A stretch of DNA of 64,000 nucleotides, from NCBI GenBank assembly GCA_963575745.1, contig CAUYUJ010020571.1:125882-189881 (forward strand). Direction: 5' to 3'. The notes beneath the pieces are model-generated. The model ran no database searches. It was not told where the DNA came from and worked only from the letters and a program-made list of their open reading frames with translations. A program made the position numbers and the translations under genes. Shown here one piece after another: positions 1 through 11,249 of the stretch (positions within the stretch are counted from its first letter, which is position 1; each line of letters begins with the position of its first letter). This DNA is from Prorocentrum cordatum (Eukaryota > Sar > Dinophyceae > Prorocentrales > Prorocentraceae).

Positions 1-1750
1 AGGGCAGCGTTTCGTGGCCCCATAGGGAGCTCCACCGAAGGCCCCAGTGGGGGTGTTCGCATGCGGTTCCCCCACCAGGGCAGCGTTTCGTAGCCCCATA
101 GGGAGCTCCACCGAAGGCCCCAGTGGGGGTGTTCGCATGCGGTTCCCCCACCCAGGGCAGCGTTTCTTGGCCCCATAGGGAGCTCCACCGAAGGCCCCAG
201 TGGGGGTGTTCGCATGCGGTTCCCCCACCCAGGGCAGCGGGTTTCGTAGCCCATAGGGAGCTCCACCGAAGGCCCCAGTGGGGGTCGTTCGCATTGCGTT
301 CCCCCACCCAGGGCAGCGTTCGTAGCCCCATAGGGAGCTCCACCGAAGGTCCCAGTGGCACAGCCCGCATGCGGTTCCCCCACCCAGGGCAGCGTTTCTT
401 GGCCCCATAGGGAGCTCCACCGAAGGTCCCAGTGGCACAGCCCGCATGCGGTTCCCCCACCCAGGGCAGCGTTTCGTAGCCCCATAGGGAGCTCCACCGA
501 AGGCCCCAGTGGGGGTGTTCGCATGCGGTTCCCCCACCCAGGGCAGCGTTTCGTGGCCCCATAGGGAGCTCCACCGAAGGCCCCAGTTGGGGTGTTCGCA
601 TGCGGTTCCCCCACCCAGGGCAGCGTTTCGTGGCCCCATAGGGAGCTCCACCGAAGGCCCCAGTGGGGGTGTTCGCATGCGGTTCCTCCACCCAGGGCAG
701 CGTTTCGTAGCCCCATAGGGAGCTCCACCGAAGGCCCCAGTGGGGGTGTTCGCATGCGGTTCCCCCACCCAGGGCAGCGCTTCGTGGGCCCCATAGGGAG
801 CTCCACCGAAGGCCCCCGTGGGGGTGTCCACATGCGGTTCCCCCACCCAGGGCAGCGTTTCGTAGCCCATAGGGAGCTCCACCGAAGGTCCCAGTGGGGG
901 TGTCCACATGCTGTTCCCCCACCCAGGGCAGCGTTTCGTAGCCCCATAGGGAGCTCCACCGAAGGCCCCAGTGGGGGTGTCCACATGCGGTTCCCCCACC
1001 CAGGGCAGCGTTTCGTTGCCCCATAGGGAGCTCCACCGAAGGCCCCAGTGGGGGTGTCCACATGCGGTTCCCCCACCCAGGGCAGCGTTTCGTAGCCCCA
1101 TAGGGAGCTCCACCGAAGGCCCCAGTGGGGGTGTTCGCATGCGGTTCCCCCACCCAGGGCAGCGTTTCGTGGCCCCATAGGGAGCTCCACCGAAGGCCCC
1201 AGTGGGGGTGTTCGCATGCGGTTCCCCCACCCAGGGCAGCGTTTCGTAGCCCCATAGGGAGCTCCACCGAAGGCCCCAGCGGGGGTGTTCGCATGCGGTT
1301 CCCCCACCCACGGGCAGCGTTTCGTGGCCCCATAGGGAGCTCCACCGAAGGCCCCAGTGGGGGTGTTCGCATGCGGTTCCCCCACCCAGGGCAGCGTTTC
1401 GTAGCCCCATAGGGAGCTCCACCGAAGGCCCCAGTGGGGGTGTTCGCATGCGGTTCCCCCACCCAGGGCAGCGTTTCGTGGCCCCATAGGGAGCTCCACC
1501 GAAGGCCCCAGTGGGCAGTTCGCATGCGCTTCCCCCACCCAGGGCAGCCATTCGTGGCGTGGCACCATAGGGAGCTCCACCGAAGGCCCCAGTGGCGCAG
1601 TTCGCATGCGGTTCCCCCACCATGGGCAGCGTTTCGTAGCCCCATAGGGAGCTCCACGAAGGCCCGCCCCGGTGGCGCAGTCCGCATGCGGTTCCCCCAC
1701 CCAAGGCAGCGCTTCGTGGCCCCATATGGAGCCCCACCGAAAGCGGCACC
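1..1750 (+). repeat. 77-bp tandem satellite, about 23 units
   Basis: Head-to-tail units of about 77 bp (76-78), marked by GGGAGCTCCACCGAAGG and CGCATGCGGTTCCCCCACC. The array starts before the window. Units are very similar up to about 1,500 and then diverge (deletions and GC insertions at 1,555-1,740). Because 77 is not a multiple of 3, a reading frame crosses all three phases, yet long stretches stay open; this is most likely a by-product of GC-rich sequence without TA or TGA words. The core TTTCGTGGCCCCATAGGG is shared with arrays at 15,905, 44,318 and 56,217. Confidence 0.95.
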
Positions 1751-1862
1751 CACAACGCGTTACCAACAATTGCTTATGGTTGGGTCTTTCGCCAGGATAA
1801 TTACAGCTCCCTCTGCAGCTGTCGATGCTGCTCCTGGCACGCCCAACCGCGGCGAGGCGTAG
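1751..1862 (+). other. 3' edge of the 77-bp array with 25-nt end motif
   Basis: Leaves the satellite through a short unique segment and contains, at 1,778-1,802, a 25-nt motif starting GGTTGGGT and ending CGCCAGGATAATT. Similar motifs follow other arrays in this window (see 22,297, 26,758, 27,791, 43,595, 44,739, 47,683, 56,775). Confidence 0.7.
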
Positions 1863-2400
1863 TCGCAGTCCCCTGCAGTGCCGAGGGCACTCCTCTTTTC
1901 CCTCCTCTCTCTCTCTCTCTCTCCTCCTCCTCCGTGGCCGGCGTCCAGCCGCGGCCGCTTAGCTAGCTACCCAGTTCCGCTCTTCGCATCCTCTGGCCTG
2001 CGGCCGGCGCAGGGGGAGGGGGGAATTACGTTGCTATTAGCGTGCTCAGTCTCTCTTTCAGGCCACGGTTCACTTCTTGAGTTTTGCCTTGGGGTGCTTG
2101 GGGTGCTCCTGGTTTGCCTGGCGTGTCTTTGAATCGCATGGCGGCTGAGGTTGTAAGCAATATACAGATCATTTGCTGTATTGTATAATACTTCGCAGTG
2201 GCTGTAAGTGAGGAATAAAACGCCTCTCAAATGCAACCGTTTTTTCCGCCAGCGCTTGAGGAAGCAAGAAGAGAGTAGCGATAAAACAAAAAAAGTAGCA
2301 GTAGCGGTAGAAGTATGAGTAGTTGTTGTTGTTGTAGTAGGAGTCGTGGTGGTAGCGGTGGGAGTAGCGGTAGAAGTCGTAGTCGTTGTCGTTGTCGCAG
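1863..2400. other. No gene seen; CT run and triplet repeats
   Basis: A CT-rich run at about 1,905-1,930, then unique sequence, then imperfect GTA/GTT/GTC triplets at 2,290-2,400. Short open frames here are low-complexity and not protein-like. Confidence 0.6.
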
Positions 2401-2401
2401 T

Positions 2402-2590
2402 GCTTGGGGATATACTAGGGCCTTCTTGGCGATATGTGGAGACATCTTGGGGATATACTAGGGCCTTCTGGGCGATATGTTGGAGGTCTCGGAGCCCTTT
2501 GCGGGCTCTCCCGGGGCGCTCTTAGGGCCCTCTTGGGGCTCTTTGGGAGGGGTCTGGGAGGTATCTTGAGGCCATCTTTCGCGCGATCGA
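2402..2590. repeat. Short direct repeats and CTTGG-type text
   Basis: A phrase containing GGGGATATACTAGGGCCTTC occurs twice about 50 bp apart, followed by GGG-CTC-TTGG text like the large CTTGG/CCAAG family seen elsewhere. Confidence 0.6.
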
Positions 2591-2594
2591 TCAC

Positions 2595-2870
2595 AGATGG
2601 GGCGACCATTTTTCTCCCCCCCCCCGTCGGGGCCACGATCCTCGTGAGGGGTGTCGAATTTTAGCCCTCCCAGGAGTCGAAAAAGACCCCTCCGACCACC
2701 CGCGGAAGGACCTCTCCAGGCCCAGGGGGAGGGGGTAGGGGGAGGGGTAAACCCCTCCCCGAAGGGGAAGAAGGGGGTTGAGAACAGAGCGGGCTCTCTA
2801 AACCACTCACGCCCAAAGGGCTGGTGGGATTACATATTGAATTTGATTGGGTGGGGATGGGATATGAAGG
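2595..2870 (+). repeat. Dispersed repeat K, copy 1
   Basis: About 250 bp beginning near a C-run and CGTCGGGGCCACGATCCTCG, running through a GGGAGGGGGTAGGGGGAGGGG segment and ending at CCAAAGGGCTGGTGGGATT. A nearly identical copy in the same orientation lies at 59,690-59,915, and a diverged one at 38,770-38,910. Confidence 0.85.
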
Positions 2871-2884
2871 AGGGGAATGAGGAT

Positions 2885-3530
2885 TTCTCACAGCTTTGGC
2901 GCCCTTCTCGCGAAGGGTGGCGGGAATTGCACCCTCTTCGCCGGTCGTCGCCACAGCCGCAGCGGCGGCGACCCCAGCGCGGGCGTTCGAGGTTGAATGC
3001 TGCTAGGGGGCCCCATTCGGGCCTGGGAGGCTCCCTTGAAGCAGTGCCGGTTCACGAGGGCTGTCCGTGCGGTCCGAAACCCGTCTCTTGTGGGACCTGT
3101 TTGCTTCATGGGCGACCTCCAGTGGATATCTTTCGGCGGCGAGCCCAGGGGGGGAGTGAGAGGGGGCAGGCCTTCTCAGAAGGCGGCGGGACTTCTCAGA
3201 AGCACTCTGGCCTTCAGAGAAGCCCTCCGTGTCTTCGGGGGAGGCTTGGACATCTTCTCTCAAGGCCGGAGGCCTTCTGAGCCTTCTCAGAAGGCCCGCC
3301 CCCTGTCATTACCCCCCTCGGCTCGCCGCCAAATCTTGCGGGCAGTGCCAACGGGCACTGCGCTTTAGCACTTGATCGGCGGTGTGGCGCGCCACAGGTG
3401 CCACAGAATGGCCGTCGTCATCCCTGCCGCGTCCGTTGTCATTATCCTGCGGGCTGCACCCGGAGTCCCGACGCCCGCCTGCCAGCACGACGTTTCCCCG
3501 AACAGTGCGCGCACCAGGAGTTCCGTTGAA
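2885..3530. other. No gene seen; CCTTCTCAGAAGG palindromes
   Basis: GC-rich unique sequence. Between about 3,165 and 3,300 the palindrome CTTCTCAGAAG and variants occur several times, enough to form small hairpins. No convincing coding region. Confidence 0.5.
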
Positions 3531-3534
3531 ACGC

Positions 3535-3800
3535 AGCGCCACAAAGTGGCCCCGCCTTTGGCGCAACCTGTGGCGCAACCATCGACGCAACCTATGGCAC
3601 GCCCTGAGGGCGCAACCTAAGGCGCAACGTAAGGCGCGATTTGTGGGGCGCCCTGGGTGCGCAACCTATGGCGCAAGCTACGGCACGCCCTGGGGGCGCA
3701 TCCTATGGTGCAGCATACGGCTCAACCTATGGCGCAGGTAATTGTACGCAAGCACAACGTGTGGTGTAACGCATCGGGCAAGCCATGGCGCAACCAGCCG
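3535..3800 (+). repeat. GGCGCAACC minisatellite
   Basis: Irregular tandem repeats of about 12-15 bp built on TGGCGCAACCTATGGCGCAA. Confidence 0.8.
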
Positions 3801-4014
3801 GTGCACTCTCACAATATCATTATGACTACTACCAGTGTCCTCCCTCCACTCCCTGTGCTGGTGCAAGGGGCTGGACTGGGCGAGACCTGCGCGCGGATGT
3901 GGCCGCATGTCCTTCCGACGCTCGGACCTCCTACCTCGCGCGGCTGGTCACGCCAGCCCCCCGCATGTGTATCCAGCACGTGGGCCCCAAGCGCTGCTGA
4001 AGCTTTCGGCAACT

Positions 4015-4260
4015 GGCTGCGGACACGGCGGCGGCGGCGACGGCGACGGCGGCATCGGCGGCGACGACGACGGCGGTGACGGCGGCGGCGGTCACCTTCA
4101 CCGCCGCCGCCGCCGCTTGCCGCCGTCGGCGTCGTCGCCGTCGCCGCCGCCGTCGTCGTCGTCGTCGTCGTGGTCGCCGTCGCCGCCGCCCGTGTCGCCG
4201 CCGCCGCCGCCGTCGCCCCCCCGGTCGCCGTCGCAACTGACGGCGACGACGACGACGCAC
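4015..4260. repeat. GGC/GAC then CGC/CGT triplet array
   Basis: Imperfect triplets that switch from GGCGAC-type on the left to CCGTCG-type on the right at about 4,100. The two halves are partly complementary, so the whole block could fold back. Confidence 0.85.
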
Positions 4261-4379
4261 CCGCGTGCACGCTCCAGCCGTCGACCCATGTCTCAAGGGC
4301 CTTGTGCCTGTGCAGGGAGCTCCTGCTTCCTGTATTCCCTAGGCTGCCGCCGCCCCGCGCGCCCCCACGGCGCGTGGTT

Positions 4380-4925
4380 TACACTCCGCGCAAAAAAACC
4401 GTACACAAGCTTTGTGGTGCACACATGACATGTGGTATACACAGGCGCCACGTTTCACACTCCCATGATGTACACAATCGCAATGGAGTGCACAGGCGCT
4501 GTGGGCTGAACAGGTCCGAGCGCTTCTTGAACCAGAACAACGAAGATCCACAAGCAGCTCATATAATGAAAGGGCCACGGTTGGGCCCCGAGCGATTTTC
4601 TGGACTTTCGCTCCGCCGATACTTTACAGGTGTACACAAGCTTGGTGGTGTACGCTGGCATTCTGGTGCAAACACGGGGCGTTGAAACAGCAGCTGCGGT
4701 GCACGCGGGCGCCGTGGTGTGCACCAACAGTGAGATGTACAAGGGCTCTGTGGTGCACCCGCCTGTCATGATGTGTTCACTGGCCGTGGTGCACACACAT
4801 ACAATTTCAGCCGCAGTTGTGGTGTGCAAAGGCATCGCGGTGTACACAGCCTGTGTAGTGTGCACAGGCACGGTCGGCAACGACGACGACGACAGCGGCG
4901 ACGACGACGACGACGACGACGACGA
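4380..4925 (+). repeat. About 30-bp minisatellite with short GAC run
   Basis: Units of roughly 30 bp with TGTGGTGTACACAGGC as the best-conserved part, interrupted at 4,500-4,620 by non-repeat sequence and followed by GAC triplets at 4,880-4,925. Confidence 0.8.
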
Positions 4926-5039
4926 AACCTACCGTGCCGACAGTTGTGCTGGTAATAAGTACCAGGGCCCGTGCGAGGGCCCCGCCGCGCGTTACCGTGA
5001 CCCCCAACTTGGGGCCGGACCCCCCCCCCCGTAACGGGC

Positions 5040-5275
5040 GTTACCCCCCCCAATAAAAAAACAAGCTCCAAAGGGCAAAAGTGCTCACGGAACACGAAGT
5101 TAGCAACGGGGGAAGTGGGTCCTGAGAGGGACACGGGTCCTGGACTTTGGGGCCTCCCCCCATGACGAGATCTTCACCCCGAGTCGTTTTCTGACGGTCT
5201 TGGGGGCCGTGGAGGGCCCCGAGGGCCCGGAAACGAAGAACAATCTCAGGACCCGTTTCCTTTAGGACCCGCTGA
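5040..5275. other. No feature recognised
   Basis: Mixed unique sequence between the minisatellite and a GGA tract. Nothing I can name. Confidence 0.4.
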
Positions 5276-5400
5276 AGAGGAAGGAGGAGTAGGATCAGAA
5301 GGAGGAGGAAGAGGTGGAGGAGGAGGAGTAGAAGCAGGAGGAAGAGGAGGAGGAGGATGAGGAGGAGGAGGAGGTGGAGGAGGAGGAGGAGGAGGAGGGG
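5276..5400. repeat. GGA-type purine tract
   Basis: Imperfect AGGAGG/AGGAGT triplets on the + strand. Similar tracts recur at 5,830, 17,083, 21,430, 27,340, 45,895 and 63,185. Confidence 0.9.
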
Positions 5401-6125
5401 ACATGCCCCCTCTGGTCCTCCCCTCCCCCGTGGGCCCGGCACACACACACACACGCCACCTCTTTTCCCCTTTCCCATCCTCCCTATCCCTCCTGTTCCC
5501 TTCCATCTCGTTCCGCTCCGACTCGACATTTCCTCCCCTCCCCTCCGCGAGCCTTTCCTCTTTTCACGGTGTCGCCTGCTTGATTAGGGAAGCGCTGTAA
5601 TTTCACCCACCTGATTCTGGAGCGCATGGGCAAGCGGTGGTCGCCGCTCTTCGGCAGTATGCCATTCCAGGGGCCTTTGGAAGCTGAGAGTTGAGGCACA
5701 TTGGCCCCTGTTGGTATTCGCCGTTGTCGCCGTCGTCGTCCTCATCCTCATCCGCTCTCCTCTCGATTGCGAAGGCCTTACGGCCGGTGCCGCCGACCCT
5801 GAAGACGACGACGTTGACCGCGACGAGGTAGGAGCAGGAGGAGGATGAGGAGAAGGAGGAGGAGGAGAAACCGCATGAGGAGGCGGAAGACGCCCCCCCC
5901 CCCCCACACCCCACCCCACCCCCGTCGGGAGAGGGCGGGGGATTCTCAAGTGGCGGTATGGGGGCATGCCATTTTTCAAACAATCACACTCTCGCCTCGG
6001 CGCCGCGCACATTTTCTCAAAACTGGCATTCTCGCCTCGACGCCGCGCGCATTTGTTGGTTGAAAGGGTGTTTTTTTTCAGGGGTCGGGTGGTGACGTGT
6101 TGTTTGCGGTATTTCTCGTGTCGGC
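5401..6125. other. No gene seen
   Basis: C-rich sequence with a short CA run near 5,440 and a GGA tract at 5,825-5,890. A 30-bp phrase with CTCGCCTCGNCGCCGCGC is duplicated at 5,990-6,055. No convincing coding region. Confidence 0.45.
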
Positions 6126-6129
6126 GCAG

Positions 6130-7810
6130 TATACGCGCTCTGCCTTGAGGACCCCCATTGGCATTGCATTGGCGCGGTTTGGCATTGGATTTGCGTCGCA
6201 TTGGTATTGCGCTGCATTTCGTCGGCAGTGCGCTGGCCTTGCGCTTGAACTGCGCTGGCGACTTCCGTTGAAACCTCTACATAAGGAATCCTATGAAACC
6301 CGCCATCAGAAGGATTCCTAGTGAACCTCCCCCTGCAAGACCAATTTATATGGAATCCTGAACCAGAAGGATTCCTATGCTCAACCCCTTTCTCCACGCG
6401 CACGCAAAAGGATTCCTAACCAATTCCTCCACTGAAAGATCCCGATCTGAATCATCCACAGAAGGGTTCCCAGTGACAAACGGGGAACAAACAGCATTAA
6501 TTGCGTCCGCATCGATCGGGATTGGCATGCAACGACCACGTGCTGGCATTGCACTGGCATTGTGCTGGCAATGGCTTGGCACGGACTTGCATAGAACTGG
6601 CATGCCAGCGGCCAGTTGAGTTCCTCCACAGAAGGCTCCTACTGAAATCCTCCATTGCAGGATTCCGAGGTCAATCACCCACATGAGGATTTCTATTGAA
6701 TTATTGAATATAGAAGGCAAGCGATTCATTGGTGGCCCTTGACATCGCACTGGCCTTGTGCTGGCAAAGCGCTGGCATAGCACACGCATAGCCTCGGAAT
6801 TGATTTGGCATTGCATCACTGTTGAGGCATTGCAAAGACGGATACCTATTGAATTCTTCAGAAGGCTCCCACTGGAATCCCCCATGGCAGGATTCTTAGT
6901 TCAGTCCTCCACAGAAGGATTACGAGCTCAAGCTGCAAAAACAAAGAATTCATTGGTGCTCCATGGCATTGCATTGGCCTAGCGCTGGAAAAGCGCCTGT
7001 ATAGCACAGGCATTGTCTTGGAATCGACTTGACACTGCATTTCTCTTGAAACCCCTCGCGCAGGGATATCTATTGAATTTCTCCGCAGGGGGACTCTTAC
7101 TGAAACCCTCTATGGTGAGACTATCAGTTCAATCATCCACGTAAGGGCTTCAATTGCATAGCACTGGTGTTCCTTGGCATTGCTAGCAGATCTAGCGTAG
7201 CACTTGCATTCATTAACATTGCCTTCCTATTGAAACCCTCAACAAACAACGGTTTTGATTGACAACCTTCCACATACTGATTCCTAGTGGACGCCCCCAC
7301 AAAAAGTTAGCATAGCATTGGTGCCCCCCTTGGTGTTGCGATGGGCCTGGCACTGGTAAGGCGCTGGCACAGCACTACCAGTGCATTGGCATTGCCTTGG
7401 TGTTGCGTTCATATGGAAATTATACAAGCAGTCAACATCGACACCTTCCATACAAGGATTCTCTTCAAATCCGCCACATAAGGATTCGTATTGAAATCCT
7501 ACGCAAGAGGGGTTCCCGTTGGAACCATCGAACCATCCACAGCAAGATTCATACAGCATCCTCCGCGCAAGGATTCTTTTGGAAACGCCCGCAGAACGTT
7601 TCCGAGTGGAATCCTCCGCAGGAGGCTTCCGATTGAAATCCTCCACATAAGGACTTCCATTGAAATCTTCAGGCGGATTTCCATTGAAATCCGCCACATA
7701 AGGATCCCTATTGAAATCCAACAAGAAGGGTTGCTATTGAAATTCCCTCGACAGTGATTCCTACTGAAATCCTCTGCAGAAGGAATCCAATTGAAACCGT
7801 CCACAAGAGG
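6130..7810 (+). repeat. Composite minisatellite, about 30-bp units
   Basis: Alternates two texts: GGCATTGCNTTGGCATTG-type units (6,150-6,260, 6,520-6,610, 6,740-6,830, 6,960-7,040, 7,310-7,410) and a unit of about 30 bp with TCCTCCACAGAAGGATTCCTATTGAAA (written here as a loose consensus). The second type dominates 7,440-7,800. A block of the first type followed by several of the second repeats at larger scale, so this is a higher-order array. Confidence 0.8.
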
Positions 7811-8089
7811 AATTTGGCGGGGGGATGGGGGGTGGCCCTGGGGGGGGGGAGGGCAGAAAAAAAAATATCCAAAAAAAAACGGTCTTGCACCCCCGGCGGC
7901 GGTCGGTCTCAAGGGTTGTATCGTCTGCGCGCCTCTGGCGGCATCGAGGAGGTTGTATTCGTTGAAAAGATCCAGGGGGATGCCCTTGGTGACTGCGCTG
8001 AGCTGCGACGGCCCGCCATTCAAGAGTGGTCAGGGGGTTTGGCCACACCGCGACGTGCTGGCAGTGAAGCTCCTAGGCTCGCTAAGGAC

Positions 8090-8770
8090 GGAGAAGAGGA
8101 TGACGCTCGTACCTTGTCGACGCTGCATGATGAGCAGGGCGAACGTTGGCGACCGTGGCGACGCGCGGCAGCTTCATCTCCGGAAGATTTCGATGAGAAC
8201 TGGCCCATCGAAGACCCGCGCGGTACCCAATTGTTGTTGATGCGTGTCGAGCGGGCTGGTGGGTCGCGATGCAATAGTTTCATCGCTTCCTTGCCGGCTC
8301 AAAGATTGCTCCTGCGAGCCGGACGGCCTACGATTTGCAAGTGATACGCAGAGGCTTCGAGCATGCTGGGTCGCATGGTAAATGGCAAATTCCTTCGCTG
8401 TCTTGTTTCGACGTTTTTTTCTAGGCGGTGTCAGCTGCTCCTCGACGCCAACTCGAGGGGCCCCGGCGATCCGAAGGTCGATGACGTTCAGCCTTGGATG
8501 GGCGCGCAGCAGCGCGCCCTGGGCACTGCGCCATCATTGTCAGCCCACAACACGAAGAAAGCGAAGAACCAGGCCGATATCGAGACGGCCAGGCAGACAG
8601 CGAAGAGGCGCGGGGACCGAAGGAGGATCTTCCGCCTCCGAGGAAGACGTGGGCAGCAGCCGTCTCTTCGCCCAAGTCCTCGGGGGCGGAAGGGGGGCAA
8701 GGGCAGACCGAGGCGAGCAGGCGTGCGCCCGGGGCGGGCCACCGCCGACAGTTTTGACATGCTGCAGTGA
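8090..8770 (+). pseudogene. Gag-like region of the retroelement
   Basis: Frame 2 (codons starting at positions that leave remainder 2 when divided by 3) is open except for a stop at 8,342-8,344 and ends at 8,770. It contains an acidic segment with EDFDENWPIEDPRGTQ at about 8,190-8,240 and, after the stop, a region ending NTKKAKNQADIETARQTAKR that is basic and probably helical. This resembles the region upstream of the RT in retroelement proteins I have seen in dinoflagellate data. It has no zinc knuckle. Assignment rests on position and general resemblance, so it is tentative. Confidence 0.45.
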
Positions 8771-8773
8771 TCG

Positions 8774-9181
8774 GTGGAGCTCATTCCACATCTCCTAGCG
8801 GCCGTTCCTGAAGTCGCTGGGAAGCACCTCTCGCGGGGGGCTCGACAGCGCGCAGGGCGAGAACGCCGCGCTGCTCTGCGAGTGAACAACGCCGCGGGGT
8901 CGCTGAACTGGCTTGCCGGGCACGATGACGTTGTCCCCGAGGTGTTCGCCGAGAGTCATGATCGGGCCCTGGATATGCCGACGGTGGCCGCGAGGGAGAG
9001 CGCGCCCACTGAGCCCGCGCCGCAACCGCGTGAAGCCGCCGGCGAGCTTCTGCGCGCCCTAGCAGGTTACTGCTCGGAAGAGTCGTCTGTGGTGCCGTTT
9101 AGGCCACAGTTGGCCCCCCTTTCCGCCCGATGTCCAGCCGCGCCCGCTCGCCGTGGACTTGCTGGAGGGTTGCGATCGTGA
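8774..9181 (+). pseudogene. Linker between gag-like region and RT
   Basis: The same frame 2 continues after the stop at 8,770. It includes SLNWLAGHDDVVPE and AAGELLRALAGYCSEESS, phrases typical of the stretch just before the RT in these elements. The following RT sequence starts in another frame at about 9,153, so a frameshift lies near 9,150-9,180. Confidence 0.5.
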
Positions 9182-10463
9182 GCTTCTCCATCGATGCGAG
9201 GAGTGGATCGTCAGATCGGATGTAGAGTTTTGGGAGATCGAGGATAATGAAGGCCCCGTCGTGCCCCATTTAGACGCGCGCCTGAAGTCAGACGTTTGCC
9301 TCTGCACCACTTTTGCGAGGCAGCTCGTCGAGAAGGGCGTCGCACGATGGCGCCGCTATGCGATGGGGGGGGGGGGGGGCTCTTCTTTGTTAAAAAGAAA
9401 GATGGGCGTCAACGCCTGATGGCGGGCGCCCGTCGCGCGAATCGCCGCTTTCACGATCCACCTCTATGGGCCTCGCCACTTGGGGATCTTCTGGCGAGCA
9501 AGAGGTGTCGGATGACCTTGTGGCGCGCGCCGCTTCAACTGGCGCGCAGGGCTGTTTCTACGGGTTCAGGATCGGTGGGAAGTTGAGCCGACATTGTGAT
9601 CTGCCTGCGGTTCGAGCTCTCGACGCTGGGCTGGCGGGGGAGCTTTTGCAAGGTGCCGCCCCCGTGCTCGGCGATTGAACCCTTGTTTCGCTGCCCTGCC
9701 AATGAGGTTCAAGCGGGGCCATTATTTTGCGCGGGTGGCCAACCGAGGGCTGGTCGAGAGGGTGCCTGGTCTGAAGCCCTCAAGTCGGCCGCGTAATTTT
9801 GGAGTAGGACAGTTTCTCCAAAGCAATTATGAAACTGCGCATTACATCTACGTTGACCACGTCGGGGTGCTCGGTGGCAACGGGGGCCTCTTTCAGCGGC
9901 TCGCCGACGATGCCTCCAAGACGTCGAATGACGCGGGCTTCAGCGCGCGCGACGACGAGAAGGCCGACCCGCAGAGTTTCGACCTTGGGGCGATGCGTGA
10001 CGGGGTGCGCTCAGTGGCCCGCGCCGCTGAGAGGAGATTTTGGCGCTTGGATCGGCGCATCAGTTGGGCGCTGGCCCGCGGCGCTCTCAGTCCGAAGGGC
10101 ATGGGGGAGCTCGTCGGGCCCCTCGCCTTCGCATTCACGTTGAGAAGGCCTATGCTGTCAGTGCTGATGTCTTGCTACCAGTTTGCGCGTGCGGGTGGAG
10201 TTCGCGATGTTCCTGCGTGGGGATCCGCTGCAAAAGAACTAGATGCCTGTCGGGGTCTCCTCTTGCTCGCCAGGTCGTCTGGCGACCTTGTCTGGGGCCG
10301 GCGGGTGATAGCTACTGACGCCTTCCTGACTAGAATGGTGGTCGCGGCAGTTGCCATGGATCTTGATTTCGCGAAGGGATGCGGCCGTCGCGTCGAGAGA
10401 CAACGTTTCCGTAGTCCGAGCTCAGGGTCTCTCGCCCCCGTCTTCGTGCTAGGCGCGTCCTAG
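9153..10463 (+). pseudogene. Reverse transcriptase, four frames
   Basis: Fingers: LLEGCDRELLHRCEEW and RQLVEKGVARWRRYA in frame 0. After the G-run at 9,365-9,378 the frame changes and reads LFFVKKKDGRQRL (about 9,380-9,420), the usual substrate-binding block, then RRANRRFHDPP. A further change at about 9,465 gives QGCFYGFRIGGKLSR, matching the first catalytic-Asp region, but the Asp itself is not evident. From 9,675 one frame stays open to 10,463 and holds FAALPMRFKRGHYFAQ-like text, then YVDH at 9,849-9,860 where active enzymes have YVDD or YVDN, then thumb/connection sequence (RRFWRLDRRISWALARG, LRRPMLSVLMSCYQFAR). The altered YVDH and the frameshifts argue against activity. Confidence 0.75.
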
Positions 10464-10900
10464 AAGCTGGTGTTCGAGATGCACTTGCGGACCCCTTCAC
10501 TGTTAGGGTACCCCTGGGGAACGGGAAGAGGATCTTGATTTCCTTGAGGCGCCCGCTGTTATTGCAAGAGGTGCTCAATGGCGCCTGGTGCGTCGTGGCG
10601 TTTCATTCGGAAAGAACCTGATCACATTCTAGTGGCGAAGGCAGTTATTTGGGCTGTCCGGCGCCAGCCCAATGATCATCGTCATCATTGTCGGCAACGT
10701 CTGTACCTATGTGATAGTATGAGCGTGGCCCTGGCTTTTTCAAAGGGATTGGCGTGCGATGCTAAACTCAACAGTTGTTGTAGACTGTTCGCGGCCCTCT
10801 CGATGGCCACCAAGTCCAGGGTTCGGGTGCGATGGGCCCCATCCGAACTGAATCCCGCTGATGAGCCATCTCGTCGGTTCGAGCCGGCTTCAGGTGTCAA
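10290..10900 (+). pseudogene. RNase H-like domain
   Basis: The first Asp appears in RVIATDA at about 10,305-10,323, still in the RT frame. After a frameshift the rest lies in the frame beginning at 10,578: ILVAKAVIWAVRR, then LYLCDSMSVALAF (Asp near 10,713) and RVRWAPSELNPADEPSR (to about 10,875). The position where related proteins usually carry the catalytic Glu (LEARA-type) reads LVAKA here. The order and spacing fit an RNase H fold after an RT. Confidence 0.65.
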
Positions 10901-11249
10901 GGCCCTGCGGCCTCATCCCAGATTCGCCCTTCCGGCGCCGACTTCGCGATTCATGGGCCTCGTGCGGTGCGCATTGGCGCCGGCGAGTTATCCCGCGCTG
11001 GCCGCCGACCTCGGGGGGCATGCCGAGACGAGGCAGCCGACTGGAGCACTCGCGGGGGTGGAGGAGCGGACCCCGAAGAGGACCAGAGAGCTGAGACTGA
11101 CCGCCAAGCAGGGCTGCGCCGAGAAGAGACCACGCACCCAATGCAAGGATTGGACCTCAGCCGCGCAGAGTGGCAGAAGCTTCTTGGAGACCCGGGCGGC
11201 GAAGCCCGCCGCTGGGGGGACCCGTGCTCAGTCCGTGAAAATAATCTTG

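Noticed and set aside
1-1750. Long open frames in all three phases of the 77-bp array, suggesting a repeat protein
   Set aside because: They follow from a GC-rich unit with few stop-forming words; the same happens in unrelated satellites here, and there is no start context or unique flanking coding sequence.
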